In this document: positions 33,318 to 48,100 of the stretch, one piece after another
Layout of the letters: each line of letters begins with the position of its first letter
Position numbering within the stretch: the stretch's first letter is position 1
Assembly: GCA_016906335.1 (NCBI GenBank)
Contig: JADEYG010000004.1
Coordinates: 1,339,001 to 1,403,000, forward strand
DNA length: 64,000 nt
Reading direction: 5' to 3'
DNA from: Novakomyces olei
Taxonomy: Eukaryota; Ascomycota; Novakomycetes; Novakomycetales; Novakomycetaceae
The notes under the pieces: model-generated
Databases searched by the model: none
The model's input: only the letters and a program-made list of their open reading frames with translations
What the model was told of the DNA's origin: nothing
Position numbers and translations under genes: made by a program

Positions 33318-36300
33318 GGTTCATTACAGAAGACAGGAGGAAATGTTACAGGAATCTCAGACATCGATCTCATCAGTATGTTTCTGGAATCAAACGCATT
33401 AATCTATGCAGAAGAACTTAGAGACAATGACAACTTGACGGCTAACCAAATGCTGGATCATCTGGAACGAAGCATTGTTCCCAACGATTACCTGCCAAAA
33501 GCCTACAGCAGATTTGTTACATTTTCCCAAGGAACGAGAAGCATCAGTCAATATGCTACACAACTTAAGCTCAAGTCAATGGAACTAGAAATAATTAATG
33601 AAGCAATATTGGTTCAACAATTCATTCATGGACTCAATGAGAAGATAAAACCACAAATAATGGGATCTTTGAGAAGCGCATTTGGCAACCAGCCTGGCAA
33701 CAATACTGGGATGACGAAATGGAAATGGCAGAGTGTGGTAGTAGTCGCAACTGGCTATGACTTTACTGCAACAAGACCATACATTGGAAATATCGCTCCA
33801 AAACCAAACAATCAACGAATTGAAGCTAGAACAAGCATGTCAGAGAAAAAGGAGCCAGAGAAACCTTCACTGAGAACGAGATGTACATTTTGTCGCAGAA
33901 CTGGACACACGTATGAACAATGTTTCAAACGAAAGAATGAATCAACCATTAGTGCTCTCAAAGATGACGATGAAATGGATAGCGAAGAAATAAGATTGGA
34001 TTATCAATGCTCTGCTGTTCAAAGCAAAAGCCAATAGTTTCTCGTAAATCTACCAATTGAAGTAAATGGTAAAGAGATCAAATGTCAAGCCCTTATTGAT
34101 ACAGGAAGTGACATTGATGTTATTGATTCAAATTTCTGCAATGTTCACAACCAAAGTATGAAGAGAGTGACCACAAAATTCAAATGGCATTTCAAGGATC
34201 AAAGACAATCAGCAGATATATGGCTAGAATAAAATTCAAAGGAAATGAATTAAATTGTGCAGTAGCCAGACTGCGAACTTCTGATCTCCTAATTGGTATG
34301 GGAACCTTGAGCAAGTTAGGAGCAATAGTCAACACCAGCAGAAGACAGGTCAAATGGCAGATGAACAAAGATACAGAAAGCATTTACGAAGACCAAAGCA
34401 TTCCAGTGGTTAGCTCCATAACAATCGATCCGAAGAAGAAAATTGAGGCCAAATCAATTACAAATGAAAACGCAATTGATTCAGACAAGGTACTGGAACT
34501 CTTACAAGAGAATTTTCCACAAACCTTGATCAAAGAACCTCCAAGCAAGTTACCAATTATGAGACCAGTCGTGGCAACTTATGAACCAATTGATCCAAAC
34601 AAGAAATATAACATCAAAAAATGGTATCCAAGCAAAAAGCTTATGATGCCTTTAAAGATGAAAATTGATGATCTATTACAAGCAAGAATGATATCAATAT
34701 CTACAGAAGAACCTAGTGCAATATTATTCCCAATTCCTAAAGACAAAGAAATGGTGAATAACTTACCAATCCGAATGAGATTAAGAATTATTTACGATTT
34801 GTCAATGATGCTCGACCTCGCAATACAAATATGAAGCGATTTTACATTCAAGTACCGCGAATTGACATAGTTGTTCAGGACATAGCCAGAGCAAAGTATC
34901 GAACAAAATTGATCTAAAGGATGCTTTCTTTCAATCTCGAATACAGCCTGGGCAAGAACATTATACAGCATTCTGGACACCATTTGGTATTTATCAATGG
35001 AATGTGATGCCACAGGGTAATCGAAATTCCACTGCAATACAACAACAACTAATGGAGGAACTATTCAGACCATATATTGGAATATGGATGACCGTTTATG
35101 TTGACGACATAATAATATATGATGACGATGTCCAAGAACATCTGGATCACTTGGTACTTGTATTTTGCATCATGGCCAAATGGGAATTGTATGCCAGTCC
35201 AACAAAGACCTTTCCATTTTGCAGAAGCTTTGTTGTGTTGGGAAGACAAATCAGTGACGAAGGAATCAAAATGACCGACAAGTCAAAAAATTCCATACTA
35301 AAATTACAAGCCCCAAAGAACTTGAAACAAGTACAGAAATTGGTCGGAATGCTTAATTGGGTATCAACTTTTATACCAAATTTATCCTCTCAAATTTCCA
35401 TATTCACAGAAATGAAAGAATTTCATTGGGACGAAACGAAGCAAAAAGGGTTCAATGAAATTAAAAAAGCAGTCGAACAAGACATAGTGCTAAAACCATT
35501 TGAACCAGAACCCCTAAACAATGGTACAGAAAAATTGTTCATACGAATAGATGCTTCGCTAGTCGGAACTGGAGGATGGCTAGGACAAGGAAAAGAGTGG
35601 CAAAGCTGCCGAATAATTGGATTCACTTCTAAGAAATTGGGCACAGCAGAGTCACATTACCCAGTTCACGAGCTGGAATATCTTGCATGCATCAGAGCAT
35701 TAGATCACTTTGAAATATATGCCAGAGGGTATCAAGTAAATTGCTTAACAGACAATAAGGCGCTAAGTCGTCTTCTCTATTCGAAAAACGTTATGTTATC
35801 AAGACGACATCTGAGATGGATGGACTTTTTAAATGAATTTGACATCAACATCATACATGTATCGGGCACGGCCAACGTTTTGGCAGATATATTGTCACGA
35901 TCGCCTCCTAAATCAAATGTGTCCGCAATTAGCATGGAACAAAGTCCTGTCACACATCTGGAAATAAAAGATCTTTACCTAAATGATCCGTATTGGGCTG
36001 AAGTACTAACTTCGCTGAAAAATACTGATACAGCTATTGATTTTAAACGAGCACAAGCAAAGTATTATCTAAAAGATGACCTGATACATCTCAAATTTGA
36101 TAACCGCATTTGTGTGCCTACAGATTTCACTAACACGATAATACGGGAGTTTCATGATACGTACCATGGAGGACATGGGGGAATGAACAAGACAACAGCT
36201 GGAATAGCAAAAACCTACTATTGGCCAGGAATGTCAAAAGAAATCAAGGAATATGTGAAATCATGTGAGACATGTGCCAAAAATAAGATCACTCCTCACA

Positions 36301-37724
36301 AACCATACGGATTGTTACAAGAAATAGATATCCCCAATACTAGATGGGAAACTATTGGAATGGACTTTATCACTGGACTACCTCTATCTGGTGATGAGCA
36401 ATATGATGCTATTATTTGTATTGTTGACCGACTTACAAAAAGGGCACACTTTTGGCCAACACACACTACAGTCACTGCAAAAGGCACAGCAACTTTATTT
36501 CTCAACAGATACTATTGCCTGCATGGACTACCACAAGCCATAATAAGCGACAGAGATGTGCGATTCATGTCAGCTTTTTGGCAACAAATTACAGCCATTC
36601 TTCAAATCAAATTGAAACCATCATCAAGTTATCATCCTCAGTCGAATGGACAAACTGAGCGAACAAACAGAGTACTAGAAGATTATTTGCGACTATTCAC
36701 ATATGCAAATAACAACAGCTTATCATGGCACAAGCTGCTTTCATTTGCTGAATTCAGTTATTCATCAAGCAAGCACTCTGCCATTGGCATGACGCCGTTT
36801 GAAGCTGATTTAGGTTACAATCCAAGAAGCCTAAGTGACCTTGCCATACCTCCAATCACAAACCAAGATGATTCAACATTTCTCGAAACTCTTGAGGTAA
36901 ACAGAATTCTTTGCCAGGATGCAATCAGAACCGCACATGAATTATCAAAGATATATGCGGACCAAAACCGAATAAACATTGAATACAACGTCAATGATTC
37001 TGTTTAATTAAGCACCGCTAATATTCGCGAAATTCCTGAGCTTTTCCAAAATCAACTAACAAGGAAATTGCAATCAAAATTCATTGGACCATACAGAATT
37101 ATAAAAAAGGTCAGCCCTGTTGCTTACGAATTGGAGCTACCTTCTGCTTTAAAGTACCACCATGTGGTACACATCTCTCAGCTAAAGAAACATACTCCAA
37201 TGAACAAACACAACCAGCGAGAACAACCTAAACCGAAAGCACTCCGACGCTACAAAAACAACACGGAGCTTTATGTCGTCGAAGACATACTAGATCATGT
37301 CTGGGTTCGAGGACAATCGAGATCGACAACACCAAAACCGGGCTACAAACTAATGTATCGTATTCGCTGGGAAGGTTACCAACCTGAAGACGACACGTGG
37401 GAACCAAAGCAGCACCTAGTACATTCACCCGAATTATTAAAAAGATACAATTCGACACACCTCGAATTAGTGGGGGAGGATGTTAGGAATCAAGATTGAT
37501 CTAATCAAATCTAATCAAGATTGATTACTCATCAATGAGTCATCATTACTCATCAATGAGTCATCATTACTCATCAATGATTCATCATCATTACTCATCA
37601 TTTTCTTCCTATTTCCTTCCTATCTTCGTCCTATCTGCTTCACAAAAAGTCTATAAAAGGACCCAACTTCCCATAGTCTAAAAGATAGATCTCTTAGCTA
37701 GGTCTAATTTATATTGTTACAACA
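33318..37724 (+). mobile_element. Element C: Ty3/gypsy chromovirus, broken
   Basis: The parts in order are gag with a CCHC knuckle (33378-34037), protease (~34.05-34.35 kb), reverse transcriptase (~34.5-35.4 kb), RNase H (~35.5-35.9 kb), integrase (~36.1-37.0 kb), a chromodomain (~37265-37440) and the 3' LTR (37481-37724). Several breaks, about four, interrupt the coding part, and no left LTR is visible: the element starts at telomere-like repeats. It is clearly older than element B and only distantly related to it. Confidence 0.9.
37481..37724 (+). repeat. 3' LTR of element C
   Basis: It is 244 bp with TGTTAGG...TTACAACA ends, preceded by the polypurine tract GTGGGGGAGGA. It contains direct repeats of ATTACTCATCAATGA and a TATAAAAGG box near 37652. 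Confidence 0.85.
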
Positions 37725-37747
37725 GTGAGTAATCCTCACTTAACAAA

Positions 37748-40700
37748 ATGTCTAAGAGAAAACAAATTGAATCAATATCTGAAGCCAGTGCAGAAGAAAT
37801 TAAAAATTGTGAAGTATGTGCGAAAGGAAAAATTACAAGAAATCCATTTCCAGAGAATAGTAAAACAAAATTAGAACCATGTGACCTACTTCATACTGAC
37901 GTTATGGGACCTTTTCCTTCGTTAAGAAATGGGAACAAATGGATTCTACTCGCCATGGACGACTCGACAAAATTGTGTTTTGGATTTTTCTTAAAATCTA
38001 AAGGAGATACAGCTAAAGCGCTAATGAATATTATTTCCTATATTGAAAATCAAAAGAAAATAACAATTAAAACACTACGGTCTGATAATGGAAGAGAATT
38101 TGTTAATACAAAATTAATTAATTATTTTATGGAAAAAGGAATTCGGCACGAGACCTCAGTACCGTACAATCCAGAACAGAATGGAGTGGCTGAGCGTCTT
38201 AATCGTACGATTCAAGAGATCGCACGATGCATACTGATCGATTCTAATCTACCGGATACATTTTGGGAGGACGCTTTTGAGCACGCCATATTCTTACGAA
38301 ATCAACAGCCAATCAAAGGCTATGATAAGACTCCCTATCAAATGTGGTTTAATCGCGACAATCGCTTAGCCAATGAAAAACCATTCGGGTGCTTGGCTTG
38401 GGTAAAAGACCCCTTATCTCAAGGGAAATTAACCTCTCGTGCGACTCTAATGATTTATATTGGCCAATCAAATACTCAAAAAGGATATAAACTTTACAAT
38501 ATAAAAACTAAAAGAGAAACAACATCGCGGGATGTTAAATTTTTAATTAACCGAAACTGTACCGATCTCTCGGACAAATCGGGACTGGACGGCGAAAGAC
38601 AAGCCACCTTCCTATCCAACGATAACCATCTCTTATCATCAGAAGATGAAATAACTCGTTATCAGTCCGAATTCGGCAATCCCACTCAAATTGAAAATGA
38701 TGCCGAATTGGGTAATTCCGACAAAATAACTAATTTCACCGAAATTGGGATGGATACCGAAAAGGGAAATAATTCCGAAAATGGAAGTCTAAGCGAGATT
38801 GGAAGTATTTCTGAAAAAGGAAACTTAGGCGAGATCGGAGATATATCCGAAAATGGAAGTTTAACCGAGCTCGGTAATATAAGCGAGACCGTTGGTATCA
38901 ACACGGAAATATACACAGATAATACGAGTGAAGTATATGAGGATGTGCCTGAAGTGCCTGTTCTACTGTCTGGTGTACAGCCAGAATCTTACACAAAAGC
39001 ACTTAATTCACCTAATAAAATTGAATGGCAAAAGGCAATTCAATCTGAGCTTGCATCATTAAAGGAACACGATGTCTGGACAATAGTTGATCGACCTAAA
39101 GATAAACCTACAGTCGACTCAAGATGGGTCTTTAAAATCAAAACAAATGAAAGAAATGTTATAACCCGTTATAAAGCTAGACTAGTCGCACGTGGTTATA
39201 CACAGACCTACGGAGTTGACTACAATGATACTTACGCTCCTGTTGCTGGCTCGGAGACAGTTAAAACGTTTATATATTTAGGTTTTCATCATGATTATCC
39301 TATTTATCAATACGACATTTCTACTGCATTTTTATATGGAGGCCTAGAAGAAAAGGTTTATATGGAAATTCCTGAAGGAGTCGACGGAGACAGAAACGAT
39401 AGAGTCTGTTTATTAAACAAAAGTTTGTATGGATTGAAGCAGGCTCCTAGAGCCTGGCATTCAAATTTAATTAAAGAACTTAGAAAATACAGTCTAAACA
39501 ATATGAAATCGGATACTGGTGTCTTTGTTGGAAAAGATTTAGCAATTTTAATTTATGTCGACGATTTATTGATTATGGAATTTAAAAGGGGAACTGCCCA
39601 AATTCTTGAAAATAAATTGAAGAATAAATTTAAAATAAACTTTATGGGAATTGCCAAATATTTTCTGGGGCTACAAATTACGTACAAGCCAAATGAAATG
39701 CTGTTGAAACAGGAATCCTTTGCTAATAGCCTTAAAGAGCATCAAAAATCTGTGATGGGGAAGGCGCAAAACTGCCCACTTCCCTGTGACATAACGGAAT
39801 TTTATATTCCCTCTACGGAGAAAACTGATGAAAAGGAATACAGGAGTATAGTTGGAAAACTAATGTACCTAAGTCTTTGGACCAGACCAGATATCACGTA
39901 TGCTGTAAGACTGTTGAGTAAGTTCAGCTCAGCCCCAAGTCAAATTCACATGCGTGGTCTACAGTTCATTATCTCATATGTCCTGCAGACAAAGGAAAGG
40001 GGATTGACGTTTATTCGCGAACCATTGGAACTACACATTTTTAGCGATGCAGATTTTGCTATGGACCCTGCTACTCGAAAATCCCGAACTGGTTACACTA
40101 TAGGGATAGGAGCAGGAAGTTCCCCAATTGCTTGGTCATCGGAGCAGCAATCCTTGGTAGCTATCAGCACCATGGATGCTGAATACATGGCCTTATTTGC
40201 GGGATTGAATCGAAGTCTACTGGTGAAACACTTTATCGAAGAATTTGAATCTTTACCGATGCCAATGCACATGTATTGTGACAACAGTGCATGTGTAAAG
40301 CTAACTAAAATTACAGGCGTTGCTCGTGGTGCAAAGCATCACGAAGTTAAGTTTTATAAAATAAAAGAAAGTGTGGAACAAGGTATTATAAAAATACACT
40401 GGTGTGACACCAAACATATGAAGGCTGATGGCCTGACAAAGCAGCTGAAGGGGATTAAATTTAATAATTTCCTACATCAACTGAATCAAATTCATTAAAA
40501 AAAAAAAAATAATAATAATAATAATAATAAAATTTAAAAAAAAAAGAGGGGGAGAAAATATTGTCGAATTGAAGCAAAAAAATCTATGACTTTTGAGTAT
40601 ACAACAAAAAAAAATTCACATTTTTAATTAATTTCTCTGAATTTTACAAATTATTTATGATCTTCGATTTGAAGGGGATGTTGAACTACTTCTGATATTA

Positions 40701-40842
40701 ATCGAAGATCCCATTTATGTTAAACTAATTCTGTCTTTAATGGTTTAACTGTCTAGTCATTTTATATAAATACAAGTCCATAGAATCTTACAACCTTGGG
40801 TAGCTAATTCACTTTATTCTCTCCCTGTTCAAAGATCCAACA
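37748..40842 (+). mobile_element. Ty1/copia element: pol part and right LTR only
   Basis: There is one 916-codon open frame (37748-40498). It begins in the pre-integrase zinc region (CEVCAKGK), then integrase core (~37.87-38.55 kb), a low-complexity linker (38.64-38.92 kb), reverse transcriptase (~39.0-39.7 kb, with YVDDLLI) and RNase H (~40.0-40.46 kb). A polypurine tract and LTR (40562-40842) follow. The left LTR and gag-protease part are not present; the element C LTR directly adjoins it. The long open frame suggests a moderate to young age. Confidence 0.9.
40562..40842 (+). repeat. Right LTR of the copia element
   Basis: It runs from TGTCGAATTG to GATCCAACA, ~281 bp, after the purine tract AAAAGAGGGGGAGAAAA. 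It ends exactly at the start of the TAA microsatellite. No second copy in the window confirms the ends. Confidence 0.6.
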
Positions 40843-41251
<409 letters not shown>

Positions 41252-42157
41252 CGATACAACGCAGTGCAATACTGTAGTTAATATACACTAATCGGAAAAG
41301 GAAAAAAAGAAGGAATAACGGCAATGATTTCAAGAGTTCATCACCCAATTGACGTCCAATCATGAATCATGCAGCGTTGAAAAGCAAAATAATAATAGCC
41401 TATTAAATATGTACACTTGAGCCACAAGAGACGAAAAGATCGACAAAAATAGACTTGGCAACGCATTAACTGTCATATAGATTACATAATCACAAGATAA
41501 TAATATCCAACGAAACCATTGCTCGTTCTTGTCACCAAAAATTTAAGGGGACACTGAATCGTGGTTTGTCTCAACAAAACTGAGACATGTCTTATGGAAT
41601 TATTCATAAAATATGGGATAACCGGCCGAGTCGGAGGTCAAAGTAACGGAACTATACTTATATAGGAATAACGAGACATCTATAAACACCAGAACCATGC
41701 TTGACCTTAAACCACAAATGGTAGAAAAATCCCTTAGATGTGCGACTGACCTGTACAAAGCTAGTTTATTGCGACAAAGGACGTAATTTGTAATTGAACC
41801 TGCTATACGTAGCTAGCTTGAACAAACTAAATCTATTAAGAAAGGGGAAAATAAAAGGGGAAGAAAATAGAAAGAAAAAATAATCAAAAATCGATTTCAA
41901 GCAAGGGCACTCCGGACTAAATGCACTTGTCCAGACCAATGTTCTCATACATATAACTGCTTTTTCATTTCATTTCTTGTATCATTGGGTACTCGCTCAT
42001 TCAGCCATTCGAATATTTGTTATGCCTGCTTGATCATTGTTCACAGACCTATTTCCATCAGGTTGTTGACCGTTCGGACAAAGCCTGAGATTGGATCAAA
42101 TGTATCCAGGACTTCACTTTAAACCGGAAAAGCATCAACTAAACCATTACTAGGTTC
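41252..42157. other. Upstream region of the giant repeat gene, no gene recognised
   Basis: AT-rich with only short frames. It presumably holds the promoter and 5' leader of the gene at 42200. Confidence 0.5.
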
Positions 42158-42164
42158 TATAAAA
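42158..42164 (+). promoter_or_regulatory. TATA box upstream of the giant repeat gene
   Basis: TATAAAA lies 36 bp before the ATG at 42200, implying a very short leader or a start site close to the ATG. Confidence 0.5.
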
Positions 42165-42199
42165 TTTCTTTTCGCCACCAGATGCGTCAGGAATAAATC

Positions 42200-45100
42200 A
42201 TGAAAAGTCTGTTTTGGCTTGTGGCATCAATAGTATTGCTGCGGCTTCTGCAGACAGGTAAGAGTCCACATCTAACCGTAACAGCCGACCGAGTGCACAA
42301 AACCGCCCAAAGCTTTCCGTTTCCAAAGCGCCCATTTAAGATAAATGGGCCAATTTCCAATTATACCTTTGGACCAAAGCGTTATTGGAATAAAACATTT
42401 GGCGCAAACAATTCATTGTCCAATTCAAGTTCCAGCAATCACACAATCCGCAATCAAACCAGATTCACAAAAGTCAAACCGTATGGCGCCACCAGGAAAG
42501 GGTTATCTAAACTGCGCTATCCCTACTCAAACGAGGTCAAAAAACCAAACTCAAAAGCCAAAGATCCCTTTAGAAAACCAGATGAGTCTGGTAGCCGGAA
42601 GCACATACAAGTCTACAAAACAGAAGCGCCACATAATTATCAAGCGAATGATAATCGTAAAGATCGTGATAGCGGGCAAAAAGGGCCATTTGAAGCGGAC
42701 AAGATTAAACCAAGTTTAATCGGAAGCACTGACAAAGATCCAGAATCTAAATCGACTACTAATGCACACAGAAGCGATAAATATCCCAATGACAGACAGA
42801 GAGGAAAGCCTGCCCAAAAAGCTGGGACTCAAAATATTGACCCTAAGAATAAAATGGTAAGAACAGGATCGAAACCAGTCGGGAAAGAATTAGACGACGG
42901 TACAATTGGCTCAGAAAAACCAAACAAAAACCAGCCGATTTCGACCCAAGGCAATGGTAATAAAGAAAAAAGTTTTGGGAAATTTCAAGAAGACGAAGAG
43001 TCGGCTGGTGCAGATACGTCCGAAAACAAACAGGACTTTTTAGCAGAAAAAGAAGGGGGCAAAAACGAGAGACATCAAAATTACAGGCTACAAAAGGATG
43101 ATCCGAGGTTTGGGATACTTGAAGATCAGCACAGAGATGGAGATGGTGTCAAAATCGATAATGATTTAAAGAACGACCATGATCCCATAAACAGTAATAA
43201 AAACAACAACAACAATGATAACGATCTCAGTCATGAAAACGGGTTGGATAATAAAGAGACTCGGGATAGGACAAACTATCGGGATAGCAATGGGGATGGT
43301 GTCAAAATCGATAATGATTTAAAGAAAAACCATGATCCCATAATCAGTAATAAAAACAACAACAACAATGATATCGATCTCAGTCATGAAAACGATTTGG
43401 AAAATAAAGAGACTCGGGATAAGACAAACGATCGGAATATAGATATTGCCATCGACCATTTTTTGGGAAACGATAATGTTTCGGCCAGTGAGCAAAATTT
43501 CAAGGTTGAGAATAATTCGAAGCCAAGTTCAAAGACGCAGGATTCAGCATTCGACTTTAAAGGCCCCGAAAAGCTAAGTGATAATAAAAACACATATAAC
43601 TATCAAGCAAAAGCGGATTGGCAAAGCTTAAACTCGCAAACGCCAGAACCGAAAGCGAACGAAAAGCCAGAGCAATCCAAAAAAGTCGACGCTTCGAAAG
43701 CAGAAATCCTAAAGAGTTTTGGTACAACAACAAGTGCCGGACATACATACAGTCCTGGACACTTTGTATATAAAGGTAACACCCCCCCTATGTACGCGTC
43801 CGACGAACATTGGCATCCAAAAACTGATCACCGCTTCGACGATCAACACACCGAGGCATTACATTCATCTCCTCGGCCGGGAATAAATGAAGCTAAAAAA
43901 GAAAGTCCGCCAACAGTATCAAACGTAGATGAAGCCGCCGCTGTTGTGTTAAAAAAGCCGAAAACTCTAAACTTCAATACTGGAAGCAGCCGGCCTTCCA
44001 CCAATCAAAATGCTCACAATACCCAGGAAGTAGCCGTGCCCTTGTCGAGAGTGGCTACGAGCACAATTACAGCAAAGACTGTAAGAAAGCCCAACCTAGC
44101 GACGTCACATACCACGTCGAGCGAGCCAAAAGCCAACAATTGGTATGAGAGCGGCAACACCGTTGATAATACAGCAATAGCGACGGAAAAATCAGTAGAA
44201 AATGCCAATCTCGGTACCAAGATTGAGACACGTAGTAGGGACGTTGGCGATAGTCTTCAATTCCCACAGTCCGCAATGGCCAGCGATATCTATACAAAGG
44301 CTATCCGCAGTCCGGCCGAGCCTGCAATTAGCAGCCCGAACCATCCTGATCAGCAGTCTCTGACGGTGGTTACAAGTGGCGAGTCTGCTAAAACGGCTAA
44401 GGCTATCGGAACCAAACTGTCCGGGAGCCGTTTACACACGGACAGTAAAGGCAATTCTGAGGACATTAGAAGCAGCGCCTTAGACGCTCCCAATCCGCCA
44501 TACCCACTCGCAACAGACGCAGCTGTTTCCCTTAATACCGGGAATCAAGGATTATATAATAACCCAAAAAGAATAAATAATAATACGACCAAAACGTATG
44601 GCGGAGCAGAGAAAGACGCAGAGGCCGCAGCAGATCACGGATCAAGCAGGGAAAATAGTATAAATGGGGACAATGAGCTCTGGCTTGGACGCCCGAGTGG
44701 GCCCGAGAGCCAAGCGGTCTGGACAACGGGCGAGACTTCCGACTGGTTAGACTTTGAACAGACGGGAAATAAGAGCGAGAAAAGTGTTGATGTTGAACTT
44801 GATCCCAATCCTGTCGAAAAGGCTTTGAAGAGCCATGGCGGAAACAGTGCTTTGACTCCTTTGACAAGTGCTACTGCTAGTTCAATAACAGTAGAAAAGG
44901 ACGCGAAAGCAGGAATCAGCAATCTGGCTATTGATTTGCCTCTCACGGAGCACATTCTAGGCCCTACTAACTCAAGCACCGAAACTACACTTGGTCTGGT
45001 TCCCGAATCTAAAGCCAGAACGCGGCCTGATGGGACGGGCCGAGTGAACTCGATTCAAGAGACCACAGTGCACGATTTCATTCCGACAAAAGCTGTGTTC

Positions 45101-48100
45101 GCCGCGGTCTTGAAAAATCTTAGTTTGGCCAATCAGCCTACCAAGGCACACCGAAATTCTTCAACTGCAATAGAACCGGGTCTTGCAGTGCAAGCGTCAC
45201 TCGGAGGATTGCTGAATGCTTCTTCAAAGACTGTTTCTGTTGATGCTTTATCCGCGGTAATCAGACATAGCGCCGACAATCTTAATGAATCCTTTTCTAC
45301 CGGGTCCATTGGTGTTTTGTCTCTTCCGTTCATTGGTAAAACGGTAAATCTTAAGACTGAGAGTATGAAATTCCCCTTTACAAGTGTCATAAACAGCTAT
45401 TGGCCCAATGCCAATGTTTCGAATTTGCTTTCTGGCGTATCTACAACTATCTCTTTTGGACACAACTCCAAGTCGACTTTAGCATCCATATCTGCTCAAT
45501 CTCTACTTGGCTCAGAAAAAATTGCTTCTATGCGCAACATGACATATGCCTTCATATCACCTATGACCATTGCAGTCATATCTACTCAATCAGTGACCGA
45601 CAAAGCAAGCATGTCTTTTTCCCTTGAATATATTGAAACTAGTTCTCCACATTTAATCGGGGATAAGGAGAACAGTACCGCCTTAATAAATCCTACAACA
45701 ATAATAACCGACCAGTCTCAAAGATTGTTTAGTTCTTCAAAGACCGAATTCAGTTTAACAACACATGGCAATGATGAGACTAACGGCTCTAGTGATATGT
45801 TGAAGACAGGAATCAGTCCTCAGCAGTCAGCATTAAATAGGTCAAGCCCTACAACTGGACTCGCCGACCAAGAACTCGCCGACCAGTTTAAGGAAGGGTT
45901 TAATTCGGCATTAAATAAGTCAAGCCCTACAACTGAGCTCCCCGGCCAGTCCGCGAAATTGTATAATTCAGCAATAACTAGGTCGAGCCCTACAACAAAA
46001 CTCGCCAAACAGTCTAAGGTGTCATTTAATTCTTTACAGACGCTGGAATCTGCATTGAATAAGCCAAGCCCCGCTACAACACTCTCCGACCAGCCTAAGG
46101 AAGGGTTTAATTCAGCATTAACTAGGTCGAGTCCTACAACAAAAGTCGGCGACCAGTCTGCGGAATTGTATAATTCAGCAATAACTAGGTCAAGCCCTAC
46201 AACTGAACTCGCTGACCAAATCAGTAAGTTTAATTCAGCATTGAATAAGTCAAGCCCTACAACTGAGCTCCCCGGCCAGTCCGCGGAATTGTATAATTCA
46301 GCAATAACTAGGTCGAGCCCTACAACAAAACTCGCCAAACAGTCTAAGGTGTCATTTAATTCTTTACAGACGCTGGAATCTGCATTGAATAAGCCAAGCC
46401 CTGCTACAACACTCTCCGACCAGCCTAAGGAAGGGTTTAATTCAGCATTAACTAGGTCGAGCCCTACAACAAAAGTCGGCGACCAGTCTGCGGAATGGTA
46501 TAATTCAGCAATAACTAGGTTGAGCCCTACAACAAATCTAGCCGACCAGACTGAGGAAGGGTTTAATTCAGCAACAAATAGGTCAAGCCCTACAACTGAG
46601 CTCCCCGATCAGTCTAAGGAAAGGTTTAATTCAGATTTAAATAAGTCGAGCCCTACAACTGAACTCACCGACCAGTTCAGTGGGTCGTTTAATTCAGCAT
46701 TGAATAGGTCAAGCCCTACGACAAACCACGCCGACCAGTCTAAGGAGGGGTTTAATTCCGCATTAAATAGGTCGAGCCCTACAACTGAACTCGCCGACCA
46801 AGAACTCGCCGACAAGTCAGAGGAAGGGTTTAATACAGCATTAACTAAATCGAGCCCTACATTAAAACTGGCCGACCAGTCTAAGGTGTCATTTAATTTT
46901 TTACAGAGCGGATTGAATCCGCTGGAATCTTCATTTAATAAGTCTCGCCCTGCTACAACACTCGCCGACCAGTCGAAGAAGTCGTTTAATTCATCGACGG
47001 GCGCATTGAGTCCAGTCCATTCTGCATTGAATAAGTCAAGCAAGTCATTAAATTCTTCACAGACAGGATCGAGTCCGTTGCAGTCTGCATTGAATAAGGC
47101 ACGCGAGTCGTTAAATTCTTCACAGACAGGATTGAGTCCGTTGCAGTCTGCATTGAATAAGGCACGTGAGTCGTTAAATTCTTCACAGACAGGATTGAGT
47201 CCGTTGCAGTCTGCATTGAATAAGTCAAGCCCTGCTACAACACTCGCCGACCAGTTCAAGAAGTCGTTTAATTCATCGACGAGCGCATTGAGTTCGTTGC
47301 AATCTGCCTCATTTAGGTCGAGCGAGTCGTTTAATTCTTCACAGGGCGCATTGAGTCCAGTCCATTCTGCATTGAATAAGTCAAGCGAGTCATTAAATTC
47401 TTCACAGACAGGATTGAGTCCGTTGCACACTGCATTGAATAAATCGAGCTCTGTTACATCTGTCGCCGACCGGTCTAAGAAGTCGTTTAATTCATCGACG
47501 AGCGCATTGAGTCCGATGCAATCAGCATTTAATAAGTCAAGCGAGTCGTTTAATTCATCGACGAGCGCATTGAGTTCGATTCTATCTGCATTTAATAAGT
47601 CAAGCGAGCCGTTTAATTCTTCACAGACAGAATTGAGTCCGTTGCAGTCTGCATTGAATAAGTCACGCGAGTCGTTAAATTCTTCACAGACAGGATTGAG
47701 TCCGTTGCAGTCTGCATTGAATAAGTCAAGCCCTGCTACAACACTCGCCGACCAGTTCAAGAAGTCGTTTAATTCATCGACGAGCGCATTGAGTCCGTTG
47801 CAATCTGCCTCATTTAGGTCGAGCGAGTCGTTTAATTCTTCACAGGGCGCATTGAGTCCAGTCCATTCTGCATTGAATAAGTCAAGCGAGTCATTAAATT
47901 CTTCACAGACAGGATTGAGTCCGTTGCACACTGCATTGAATAAATCGAGCTCTGTTACATCTGTCGCCGACCGGTCTAAGAAGTCGTTTAATTCATCGAC
48001 GAGCGCATTGAGTCCAGTCCATTCTGCATTGAATAAGTCAAGCGAGTCATTAAATTCTTCACAGACAGGATTGAGTCCGTTGCACACTGCATTGAATAAA

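Noticed and set aside
42240-42285. Possible intron at a GGTAAGAG donor just after the signal peptide of the giant gene
   Set aside because: The only near acceptor would give a 27-nt intron, too short to be credible; the frame is open without splicing.
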